DNA from: CBDFGS01 sp965247255
Lineage (GTDB): Bacteria > Chloroflexota > Dehalococcoidia > Lucifugimonadales > CAUZJF01
Length of the DNA stretch: 64,000 bases
Assembly (NCBI GenBank): GCA_965247255.1
Contig: CBDFGS010000011.1
Span: forward strand, 62,001 to 126,000
Direction of reading: 5' to 3'
The notes beneath the pieces are model-generated. The model was not told the DNA's origin and did not search any database. It saw only the letters and a list, made by a program, of their open reading frames with translations. Within the stretch, counting starts at the first letter, position 1; each line of letters begins with the position of its first letter. Below, piece by piece: positions 31,371 to 39,188 of the stretch. A program made the position numbers and the translations under genes.

Positions 31371-33075
31371 CCCGAATCCACCGAAGGACGTCCTTGGGGA
31401 CAGCCCTTGAAGAAGCCAGCGGGTGCTCCTCTGAATCTGGGATAATGGTTTTGGAACAGAAACCCGCCCGGAAACAAGGAGCACCCAATAGATGCTGCCA
31501 CAGAACAAACCCGACCGTATCCGCATCCTCTTTGACGACCATCGCCTGGTGGCCAATGCCGGCCTGCTCCTGCCGGCCACCCTAGCCCGGCACCTGGGCC
31601 TGCGGGAACTCGTCGACCATCACCTTGACCTCGGCGGAGCGCCGGGACGGGCGAACACTGGGGACAAGATGCTGACGCTGGTCGCTTCCGCGCTGGCAGG
31701 CGGCGACTGCATCGACGACGCCGATGCGCTGCGCGCTGGTGGGACGGTCGGTGTTCTAGGCTGCGTGGTCAAGGCGCCATCCACCCTGGGGACCTTCCTG
31801 CGCAGCTTCCGGTGGGGGCATGTCCGTCAACTCGACCGCGTGAGCCGCCAGTTGTTGGCCCGGGCCTGGGCCGCTGGGGCCGGACCCGGCGACTCGCCCC
31901 TGACCATCGACCTGGACTCGACCATCTGCGAGACCTATGGACTGGCCAAGGAGGGAGCGCGCCACCACGGCTATACCGGCGCCCGCGGCTATCACCCGCT
32001 GCTGGCCATTGCCGCCGGCACCGGCGAGGTGCTGATGTCCCGGCTGCGCGAGGGCCGGGCCAACACCGCCCGTGGCGCCGCCCACTTCCTGCGTGAGACG
32101 GTGGGGCGGGTGCGCTACGGCGGGGCCAGGGGACAACTCACGGTGCGGGCCGACAGCGGCTTCTACGCCCACACTGTCGTTGCCGCCTGCCGGGAAATGG
32201 ATGTCCGCTTCTCTATCACCATCCGCCAGCGCGCCAGCCTGCGGGACCTGATCGAGGCGATACCAGAGGAGGACTGGACTCCCATTCCCTACTGGATGGA
32301 CGGCGCCGCCGATGTCGCCGAGACGACTTACACCCCGTTCCAGACCAAGCCGGACGCCGCGCCGGTGCGGCTCATTGTCCGGCGGGTGAAGCCGACGCCC
32401 GGTTCCCAGCTCGCCCTCTTCGCCAGATACAGCTATCACGCCTTCATCACCGACCGCGATGGGGAGACGCTGGAACTGGAGGCCGATCATCGCCGCCACG
32501 CCGAGGTCGAGAACGCCATACGCGACCTCAAGTACGGCGTCGGGCTGAACCACATGCCGTCGGCGCGCTTCGCCGCCAACGGCGCCTGGCTGGCGGTCCA
32601 GGTGATGGCGCATAACCTGGCCCGCTGGACGGCGCGGATTGGTCTGGGCGAGCGGACCGTGATCACCAAGACCCTCAGGCGGCGGGTCTTCGCTCTGGTG
32701 GGACGGATCACCCGCTCGGCGCGCCGCCTCACTTTGCATCTCCCCCGGCGCTGGCCTTGGGAAACCCAGTTCAGTCGCGCCTTGGCCCGGCTGCAAGCCA
32801 TTCCGTTCCCGGCCTGACGGCCAGCCTGCAACTGACCCAACGTCCCCGCAATCTCGCGCCACCCCGGTCGCGAGAGTCCCCTGCTGCGTATCCTCTCGCC
32901 ATCCCGCGCATCGCAACTCCCGCATAGGGCCTTAGGGGCCCTGTGCGGCCACTGAAGACCGGCTGCCGGCCTCCCATCTACCCCAAGACCCCAGGCCATC
33001 TCCCCTGTAGCTCCCTCACCCACCCCCTTCCGCTGCCCTCACGCCGTCCATCGGTGTCCTTCGGTGGATTCGGGC
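31371..33075 (+). mobile_element. IS1380-family insertion sequence, copy 2
   Basis: The element has the same 1705-bp length and ends as copy 1 (CCCGAATCCACCGAAGGAC inverted repeats). TTAC flanks it at 31367-31370 and 33076-33079. It differs from copy 1 at a few bases only. The right TTAC is shared with copy 3, which begins at the next base. Confidence 0.95.
31492..32817 (+). CDS. IS1380-family DDE transposase (copy 2)
   Basis: This 441-residue transposase is almost identical to that of copy 1, with the same DDE contexts (LDLDST-type, RADSGF and ENAIRDLKYG). The few changes include Ser for Arg in RQRASLRDL and Ser for Thr near the C-terminus (TQFSRAL). The frame is intact, so the element may be active. 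Confidence 0.95.
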   Translation: MLPQNKPDRIRILFDDHRLVANAGLLLPATLARHLGLRELVDHHLDLGGAPGRANTGDKMLTLVASALAGGDCIDDADALRAGGTVGVLGCVVKAPSTLGTFLRSFRWGHVRQLDRVSRQLLARAWAAGAGPGDSPLTIDLDSTICETYGLAKEGARHHGYTGARGYHPLLAIAAGTGEVLMSRLREGRANTARGAAHFLRETVGRVRYGGARGQLTVRADSGFYAHTVVAACREMDVRFSITIRQRASLRDLIEAIPEEDWTPIPYWMDGAADVAETTYTPFQTKPDAAPVRLIVRRVKPTPGSQLALFARYSYHAFITDRDGETLELEADHRRHAEVENAIRDLKYGVGLNHMPSARFAANGAWLAVQVMAHNLARWTARIGLGERTVITKTLRRRVFALVGRITRSARRLTLHLPRRWPWETQFSRALARLQAIPFPA

Positions 33076-33079
33076 TTAC

Positions 33080-34797
33080 CCCGAATCCACCGAAGGACGG
33101 CGTGTAGGAGGCCTGCTGAAGAAACAAAAGGGTGCGCCTCTGAATCTGGGATAATGGTTTTGAAACAGAAAACCGGTCCCAGAAAAGGAGCACCTGATAG
33201 ATGCTACCACGTAACCACCCCGACCGCATCCAAATCGCCTTCGACGACCACCGCCTGGTGGCCAATGCCGGGCTGATCCTTCCCGCCACCCTCGCCCTGC
33301 GCCTTGGCCTGCCCCAACTCCTCCGGAAGCACCTCGACCTCGGCGGCGCGCCGGGCCGGGCGAACACCGGCGACAAGATGATGACCCTGGTGGCCTCCGC
33401 CCTAGCCGGCGGAGATTGCATCGACGACGCCGTTGTGCTGCGCGCCGGCGGGACCGCCCGCGTGCTCGGTTTCACGGCTAAGGCTCCCTCCACCCTGGGC
33501 ACCTTCCTGCGCAGCTTCAGGTGGGGCCATGTCCGCCAACTGGACCGGGTGAGCCGCGAGTTGCTGGCCCGGGTCTGGAAGGCCGGTGCCGGACCCGGCG
33601 GCGCACCATTCACCATCGACCTTGATTCGACGATCTGCGAGACCTACGGACTGGCCAAGGAGGGCGCCCGCCACCACGGCTACACCGGTGCGCGGGGCTA
33701 TCACCCGCTGCTGGCCGTCGCCGCCGGCACCGGCGACGTGCTGATGGCCCGCCTGCGCGAGGGCCGGGCCAACACCGCCCGCGGCGCTGCCCACTTCCTG
33801 CGTGAAACGGTGGGGCGGGTGCGCTACTGCGGAGCCAGGGGCCAACTCACGGTGCGGGCCGACAGCGGCTTCTATACCCACGCCGTGGTCGCCGTCTGCC
33901 GCCGGATGGATGTCCGCTTCTCCATCGCCATCCGCCAGCGCGCCCGCCTGCGGAATCTCATCGAGGCGATACCCGAAGATGCCTGGACGCCGATTCCTTA
34001 CTGGATGGACGGCGCCGCCGATGTGGCCGAGACCACCTACACCCCGTTCCAGGCCGAGGCGGACGCCGCGCCGGTACGGCTCATCGTCCGGCGGGTGAAG
34101 CCGGCGCCCGGTTCTCAACTGGCTCTCTTCGCCACCTACAGCTATCACGGCTTCATCACCGACCGGGACGGGGAGACGCTGGAACTGGAGGCCGATCATC
34201 GCCGTCACGCCGAGATCGAGAATGCGATACGCGACCTCAAGTACGGCGTGGGGCTGAACCATCTCCCCTCGGGCCGCTTCGCCGCCAACGGCGCCTGGCT
34301 GGCGGTACAGGTGATGGCGCACAACCTGGCCCGCTGGACAGCCCGCATCGGCCTGGGTCAGCAGATCGTGACCACCAAGACCCTCAGACGACGGGTCTTT
34401 GCCTTGGCCGGACGGATCACCCGCTCGGCACGCCGATTGACCCTGCATCTTCCCCGGCGCTGGCCCTGGGAGGAGCAGTTCAGCCGCGCCCTGGCCCGAC
34501 TGCGAGCCATTCCACTCCCAGCCTGACGGAGCCCGTCCGCCACTGACCCACCAGCCAACCCAACGTCCTGCAATCTCGCGTCAGCCCAGTCCGCGAGCGC
34601 CTCTTGCCGTGTCCTATCCCGCCATCTGGCTCGCCACAGCCACTGTAGGCCGCCATCGGTGCCCCCAAAAGCGCCTGCAGACCGCCCGCCAACCTCCCGT
34701 CTACCCAAATTCGAGCCCGGATCATCGCGCCTGTAACTCCCTCACCCCCTTCCGCTGTCCTCACGCCGTCCATCCCTGTCCATCGGTGGATTCGGGC
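33080..34797 (+). mobile_element. IS1380-family insertion sequence, copy 3 (divergent)
   Basis: A 1718-bp relative of copies 1 and 2 with the same left end and a right end differing by one base within the inverted repeat (ATGG for AAGG). TTAC repeats lie at 33076-33079 and 34798-34801. It directly abuts copy 2, separated only by the shared TTAC. Its internal sequence diverges clearly from copies 1 and 2, so it is a separate lineage of the same family rather than a recent tandem duplication. Confidence 0.93.
33201..34526 (+). CDS. IS1380-family DDE transposase (copy 3)
   Basis: Also 441 residues with all DDE residues in the family context (TIDLDSTICETYG, TVRADSGFYTH, EIENAIRDLKYG). It differs from copies 1 and 2 at many positions, concentrated in the N-terminal third (for example ALRLGLPQLLRKHLDLGG) but has no frame damage. 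An AAAAGGAG site precedes the ATG by about 9 bases. Confidence 0.94.
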   Translation: MLPRNHPDRIQIAFDDHRLVANAGLILPATLALRLGLPQLLRKHLDLGGAPGRANTGDKMMTLVASALAGGDCIDDAVVLRAGGTARVLGFTAKAPSTLGTFLRSFRWGHVRQLDRVSRELLARVWKAGAGPGGAPFTIDLDSTICETYGLAKEGARHHGYTGARGYHPLLAVAAGTGDVLMARLREGRANTARGAAHFLRETVGRVRYCGARGQLTVRADSGFYTHAVVAVCRRMDVRFSIAIRQRARLRNLIEAIPEDAWTPIPYWMDGAADVAETTYTPFQAEADAAPVRLIVRRVKPAPGSQLALFATYSYHGFITDRDGETLELEADHRRHAEIENAIRDLKYGVGLNHLPSGRFAANGAWLAVQVMAHNLARWTARIGLGQQIVTTKTLRRRVFALAGRITRSARRLTLHLPRRWPWEEQFSRALARLRAIPLPA

Positions 34798-34925
34798 TTA
34801 CCTGCGCCTCTGGCCGTTGCTAGCGAGGCGATAGATCAACGCCTGTCACCTGAGAGCTTTTGGGTGTTTTTGAGGTTCCATTGTTGGTAGCAAGATGGTG
34901 TTCAAGGAAAAACCCTTGGCCGGAT

Positions 34926-35057
34926 TCAGCGAGTCGTGTCGCCGTTGGGACAGGCGGCGGAGTGGCAGGGCTGCAGCCCCCTTTGGGACGACATCACGTC
35001 GAGGGTCTCGATCCTCGCCTCGCTGGCCGGAAGCTCAAGCAGCGTCCCCTCACTCAT
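34926..35057 (-). pseudogene. Possible 5' remnant of an unidentified gene
   Basis: An ATG at 35057 preceded by a GAGGTGAAGG site opens a frame of 43 residues (start MSEGTLLELPASEARIETLD) that ends shortly after an apparent change to repeat-like GC-rich sequence. It reads like the beginning of a real protein whose remainder is lost. No family can be assigned from so little sequence. The rest of 34798-35149 holds no recognisable gene. Confidence 0.3.
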
Positions 35058-35149
35058 GCCTTCACCTCGTAGGACTGTTGTCGGGCTATTGTCCAACAAT
35101 CATTCTCACAACGCCACATGCACCAAAGGGATTTTGCTCACAGGCTCGA

Positions 35150-35252
35150 TCCCGCCGCTGGCCAAGGGTCTGGGGTGGAGACGGGGCCTGACTGCGTTGC
35201 ATTGAAGCCACCCCGGCCACAAATGCTTCGTCGGAGACTCCTCGGCATGACA
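35150..35252. repeat. Dispersed intergenic repeat, second copy
   Basis: The stretch containing GGGTCTGGGGTGGAGACGGG, GCGTTGCATTGAAGCCACCC and ATGCTTCGTCGGAGACTCCT matches the block at 8732-8836. It reaches into the possible first codons of the RDD gene at 35247. Confidence 0.6.
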
Positions 35253-35918
35253 GGCGCTGACGCGCAGGCCCCTCTTCGGTCAGATTCAGAGCAAGTGCTT
35301 TTGGAGAGCCAGAGCGCTTCGTTGACCGTACCTGGAGTTGAATGTACGATACCGGGGTCGAGACTGCGGACAGGCATAGGAATACCTGCAGTGTCAGCTG
35401 ACCCAGCGCTCACCTCATCGGAGTCCACTCAGAGCGAGCCGGGCGGAAAGAGTGAGGTCCCCAGCCACGCCAGCTTCGAGTTACGGCTGGCTGCGGGACT
35501 TGTGGATGCACTGGTGCTAGGCGCGCCGGCATTCCTCGCGATCTGCTTCGTTATGGGGTTCGATCGGTGCGTCGAGAGTTTTCTCGACATCCTGGACGCA
35601 AAAGAGGATGCGGCGTCGAGGGCAATCCCCGCGGCCCAGTGGCTGTCAGGACTCGTCGTGGCCGTGATCACGACGTTGTTCTGGGTGCACTGGAGCGGGA
35701 GGACGCCGGGCAAGAGGGTGCTTGGGCTGAGGGTGGTGTCGTACCCGGGCTACGGCGCCCTGTCGTACCCCAGGGCGGCGCTACGAAGCGGACTTGCAGT
35801 CGTGAGCGCGCTGACCGTAGTGGGACTGGTGGTGATCGGCATCATGGTCTCGTTTCGCGAGGACAAGCGCGGCTACCACGATTTGGTAGGCCGGACCGTC
35901 GTGGTACGCGAGACCTAG
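35247..35918 (+). CDS. RDD-family membrane protein, first of a pair
   Basis: A protein of up to 223 residues with a polar, low-complexity N-terminal region of about 75 residues followed by an RDD domain: RLAAGLVDALVLGAPAFL (first helix), a second helix near LVVAVITTLFW, the characteristic GRTPGKRVLGLRVV loop and the final DKRGYHDLVGRTVVV. RDD proteins are implicated in ion or solute transport, mostly unproven. The start is uncertain since the ATG lies in a dispersed repeat. A paralogue follows 32 bp downstream. Confidence 0.75.
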   Translation: MTGADAQAPLRSDSEQVLLESQSASLTVPGVECTIPGSRLRTGIGIPAVSADPALTSSESTQSEPGGKSEVPSHASFELRLAAGLVDALVLGAPAFLAICFVMGFDRCVESFLDILDAKEDAASRAIPAAQWLSGLVVAVITTLFWVHWSGRTPGKRVLGLRVVSYPGYGALSYPRAALRSGLAVVSALTVVGLVVIGIMVSFREDKRGYHDLVGRTVVVRET

Positions 35919-35950
35919 CGCGCCTCAGCGACCGGCGCAGGAGGAGAGCA

Positions 35951-36475
35951 GTGGCTGCCGAGAACGAAATGGACCGCGTCGGAGAGACGGGGAAGCCCAG
36001 GCACGCTGGTTTTTGGGTCCGGTTCGCGGCGGTCATCCTCGACTTCGTGGTTCTGGGCATTCCTTTGCGGGTGGTCCTGCTGACTTGGGTAATCTTCGGC
36101 TCCGACGCGGGTGAAGTCACCGGGTTCGATTTGAGCTATACGGATGCCGCCGGGGAGACCGTGATTACCCGTGTCTCGTTGTCGGTGGCCGATCTGGTGC
36201 AACTGGTTTTGCTAGCGGTAATCACAGTCCTGCTGTGGGTGAATTGGGACGGCCGCACTCCCGGGAAGAAGATGCTGAGAATCAGAATCGTTTCCTATCC
36301 CGGCTATCAGCCCTTCTCGTACCGCACGGCGTCCATTCGCACTCTAGCGAGCCTCTTAGGACTGTTCACGTTGGGCCTCGGTTACATGGCTCAGGCCGTG
36401 ATGATTGGTGCGAGAGACGACAAGCGTGGCTACCACGATCTCATCGCCAAGACGTGCGTAATCCACGAGAATTGA
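35951..36475 (+). CDS. RDD-family membrane protein, second of a pair
   Basis: The 174-residue protein has the RDD layout: GFWVRFAAVILDFVVLGIPLR, a central helix (LVLLAVITVLLWVNW), DGRTPGKKMLRIRIVSYPGYQPFSYRTA and DDKRGYHDLIAKT. The shared VSYPGY segment shows it arose by duplication with its upstream neighbour. The GTG start at 35951 has an AGGAGGAG site. A longer in-frame extension upstream overlaps the first RDD gene and was rejected. Confidence 0.85.
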   Translation: MAAENEMDRVGETGKPRHAGFWVRFAAVILDFVVLGIPLRVVLLTWVIFGSDAGEVTGFDLSYTDAAGETVITRVSLSVADLVQLVLLAVITVLLWVNWDGRTPGKKMLRIRIVSYPGYQPFSYRTASIRTLASLLGLFTLGLGYMAQAVMIGARDDKRGYHDLIAKTCVIHEN

Positions 36476-36580
36476 GCCTGCCGAGCACTCTCCGTGACTC
36501 GTCTGGTCTTCGTCTAATTCGGAAACCTCGCCTTCGCCTCCGTCAAATAGACCTCGCCCGTTCCCAAGGGGTGGCACGCA

Positions 36581-37498
36581 TTGCATCCTGACCCGCCATC
36601 CGCACCCCAAGTTCCTCGCGAGGTCTCGGAGCGTTGGGAGATCGCGCCGGTCGAGTTTCTGGGCAGCCGATACAACCAGCACTGGCTCGTGGAATCTCGG
36701 GGAAGCCGCCTCGTGCTACGTGGCCACTCCAGAGACACTTGGGACGATATCCCGTACGAGCTCGAGGTCCTGCGGCGTCTGCTGGCGTTAGGCTGGCCGG
36801 TCCCAGCGGTCATTGAAAAGCCGATTCTCGTCGACGGACGGACGTGGTGCCTGTTCAGTTGGCTTCCGGGAGGGCCAAGGACTCCGACCAATATCCCAGA
36901 GGAGAGACGCGCTCGGGGTCGCCTCCTCGCGGAGTTCCACGAGTCCACGGCGCTGCTCTCTGGGATGGGGCAGCGGAAGGGGTTCAGTCTGTCCAACGAC
37001 CTAGTTGGAGATCCCGAGCTTGTCGCCACGGTCCGGGAATACGAAGCGATCTACCCGGCTGAAGGCCACATAATGCGATGGCATATCGACAAGGCGCAAC
37101 AGGCCTTTGAGCGCATCGACCTGGACGGTGCCGAGACGATCGTACTCCACAGCGACTTCGCGACGTGGAACCTCTTATTCGAGGACGAGGGGCTCACCGG
37201 GATCATCGACTTCGAGGCGACCCATTTGAACTATCGAGTCGCCGACTTCGCAAACGCCTGGCGCGGAAACCAAGACGAACTCATCGACGGCTACCAAGAA
37301 GTGCACCAACTGACGGACTTGGACTGGGAGCTACTCGCACCCGCTTATTGGTCGTGGATGTTCATCGGCGTCACGGATGCGATTAAGGCGATGGTATCGG
37401 GGACGGCGCCTCCCATCGACTTCGACTGGCAAATCAGGCATCTTCTGAGGAGAGAAGGTCTGCTCGGTAAACTAGCGGACCCGTTTCCAGGACGATGA
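36581..37498 (+). CDS. APH-family small-molecule kinase
   Basis: The 305-residue protein has the aminoglycoside phosphotransferase / homoserine kinase-like fold. The nucleotide lobe includes NQHWLVESRGSRLVLRGHSRDTW, the hinge region AWCLFSWLPGG-like segment, the catalytic loop VLHSDFATWNLLFEDEG (Brenner HxDxxxxN pattern) and the metal-binding GIIDFEATHLNYRVADFAN. The substrate could be an amino alcohol or sugar, as well as an antibiotic. Translation seems to start at TTG. It stands alone after the RDD pair, convergent with the DUF3052 gene. Confidence 0.85.
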   Translation: MHPDPPSAPQVPREVSERWEIAPVEFLGSRYNQHWLVESRGSRLVLRGHSRDTWDDIPYELEVLRRLLALGWPVPAVIEKPILVDGRTWCLFSWLPGGPRTPTNIPEERRARGRLLAEFHESTALLSGMGQRKGFSLSNDLVGDPELVATVREYEAIYPAEGHIMRWHIDKAQQAFERIDLDGAETIVLHSDFATWNLLFEDEGLTGIIDFEATHLNYRVADFANAWRGNQDELIDGYQEVHQLTDLDWELLAPAYWSWMFIGVTDAIKAMVSGTAPPIDFDWQIRHLLRREGLLGKLADPFPGR

Positions 37499-37540
37499 GG
37501 GGAAGTCGACAGTCTCTTCAGCGCTGATTCGTCACGAAGT

Positions 37541-37957
37541 CTACCCGCGGTCCTTGAGCCTGTAGACGAACTTAAGGCCGGACCACGTATCGTCGATCGA
37601 GGCGACCTTCACGTCCACAAGCCCGTTTCGCAGACCGATGTCCATCACAACGCCCTGGTCTAGGTCCGTGTCAACCTTGGATGCGCGTTTAGGCCGGCAC
37701 ACCCAGAGCATCCCCGATTTGGCCAGCGCCTCTTTCAGTCGCGGAAACTCGGCGTCTAGCTGCGGCGCATTGTCTGTGAAGATCTGGATGGAGTCGAGAT
37801 CATTGCGGAGCTCCGATACCTCTTTCACCGCACGGGGTAGCGGGCCGAGGGTCTCGCGGTAGTTTCGCGGCGCGTTCAGGATCAGGACCGTCTGCCCGGT
37901 CTTGATTCCGAGCTTCTTGATCAGCGGAGTTCCCTCCGGGTGGCTCACACCTGACAT
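37541..37957 (-). CDS. DUF3052-family protein
   Basis: The 138-residue protein has the DUF3052 pattern: PLIKKLGIKTGQTVLILNAPRNYRETLG, a central IQIFTDNAPQLDAEFPRLKEAL segment, GMLWVCRPKRASKVDTDLDQGVVMDIGLRNGLVDVKVASIDDTWSGLKFVYR at the end. Its members have no established biochemical role. No membrane segment or signal peptide is seen. It stands alone, convergent with the kinase gene. Confidence 0.85.
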   Translation of the reverse strand: MSGVSHPEGTPLIKKLGIKTGQTVLILNAPRNYRETLGPLPRAVKEVSELRNDLDSIQIFTDNAPQLDAEFPRLKEALAKSGMLWVCRPKRASKVDTDLDQGVVMDIGLRNGLVDVKVASIDDTWSGLKFVYRLKDRG

Positions 37958-38101
37958 GCCCCTTCATGTTGCGCTCCGGACAGACAATAGTAGTCCAAAG
38001 TTCTCGGAGCTAGGGAATCACATTGATGCGGATGACTGAACCTGACGTCCGACATCCAGTTTGCTATCATACAGAAAGGCAACCTGGGACCGGGGAGCGA
38101 C

Positions 38102-38428
38102 ATGGCATCCAAACCAGCGGGCGCGTCGAGGGTCGAGGAGCTTCAAAGCAGCGTCGACCGACTCCAGGCAAGAGTTACGGCGCTTGAAGCGGAATTGGGT
38201 GTCGCCAACGGGCCCGAACCTATCGATCAACATACTCTGCGCAGAAACACCAGCCGGGAACAGGCCAAACACCAGATCAGAGAGTTTTATGCGGTCGGGG
38301 AGACATACTATATGTCTGAGGTCGCGGACCACCTCGAACTACCCGACAGGCTGGTGGTCGAGCTCTGCACCGAGCTTCGGAGAGAAGGGGAGCTACAAGT
38401 CGATGAGAGTGCATTACGGAGCGGGTAG
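38102..38428 (+). CDS. Coiled-coil protein with a winged-helix-like end
   Basis: The 108-residue protein has a leucine-rich coiled coil (about residues 11-33: VEELQSSVDRLQARVTALEA) and a C-terminal segment (YYMSEVADHLELPDRLVVELCTELRREGEL) that looks like a winged-helix DNA-binding region. A GGGGAGC site precedes the ATG. It is likely a small dimeric DNA-binding or adaptor protein, but no family is recognised. Nearby is the duplicated recG end and the antitoxin-like gene. Confidence 0.6.
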   Translation: MASKPAGASRVEELQSSVDRLQARVTALEAELGVANGPEPIDQHTLRRNTSREQAKHQIREFYAVGETYYMSEVADHLELPDRLVVELCTELRREGELQVDESALRSG

Positions 38429-38632
38429 TGCCCTCAGAGCGAGGAAGATCGTTCTGGTAGCCGAACGGATCAGGCTGGACCGAAAACGAGTGCCGCTGAC
38501 CTCGGACCACACAGGAATGCGCGCCACGGCTCGAGGCGAGGCATTCGCGTATGTAGATTTGCCGCTGTCGTCGGTGCCGCGGCGGTCCCGACCATAGAGC
38601 CAAAGCACGTCTCAAACCGCTGTCCCGCCGCC

Positions 38633-38749
38633 TTAGCTCATCTCTTCGGTGAGCGTATTCCTCATGTGGTCGGCCAGCGGTGCATTGTCGCTCTTCGGCA
38701 GGTGCGGGTCCGCGTCCAGCAGTGGCGTAGCCTCCTTGCGGGCAAGCGA
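38633..38749 (-). pseudogene. Duplicated 3' end of recG
   Basis: Read on the minus strand, this segment encodes a close variant of the last 40 or so residues of RecG, ending NTLTEEMS before a TAA stop. The matching part of the intact gene is 39188-39314. The copy has a 9-bp in-frame deletion and other differences, many at third codon positions, so it seems to derive from another functional recG rather than a recent tandem copy. It and the intact gene end flank the RHH gene at 38780-39094. Confidence 0.8.
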
Positions 38750-38779
38750 CGGGGGTGGGCTTCCGCCAAGACTCTTCCG

Positions 38780-39094
38780 TTACCGCGCCACCGGCGATTC
38801 GCTCTGCGCCGCATGCCCGAGCGAATCGCGCAGCTGGTCTGCGGTCGCACCCAGGCCTATTCCATCGTGCGCCGCTTTCTCATGCAGGTCATAGATACTC
38901 AGGTCAAGAAGTTCAGCGGCAAGAGACACACTCATCTGCCCGTCTTCGACCAATCGCAACGCATAGTTTTCAGCACCGATGTATAACCACTGGCGCAGTG
39001 TCGTGGACTTATCTGTGCGCTGTTCCTTGCTGCTGATTGCCACCAATTCCATCAGGTTTTCGGGTATCCGCAACGAGACGACTTTCGTTTTCAC
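38780..39094 (-). CDS. Ribbon-helix-helix / UPF0175-like antitoxin-type protein
   Basis: The 104-residue protein has an N-terminal ribbon-helix-helix pattern (TKVVSLRIPENLMELVAISSKEQRTDKSTTLRQWLYIG) and a C-terminal segment resembling the UPF0175 HTH (EDGQMSVSLAAELLDLSIYDLHEKAAHDGIGL). It may be an antitoxin or a DNA-binding regulator; no toxin partner is next to it. It lies exactly between the intact and the duplicated recG 3' end, which suggests that it arrived as part of a small integrated segment. Confidence 0.75.
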   Translation of the reverse strand: MKTKVVSLRIPENLMELVAISSKEQRTDKSTTLRQWLYIGAENYALRLVEDGQMSVSLAAELLDLSIYDLHEKAAHDGIGLGATADQLRDSLGHAAQSESPVAR

Positions 39095-39188
39095 CAGTCA
39101 CTCTCTTTCATCCCCTATACTTTAGTAGACGAGCGCCGACAAGCTCGGCTCCCAGCGAGCAGGCGCATTTCCGCCACTCCCCTTCCCT

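Noticed and set aside
35567..35950. In-frame 128-codon upstream extension of the second RDD gene
   Set aside because: It overlaps the first RDD gene, has no homology, and a GTG with an AGGAGGAG site is present at 35951.
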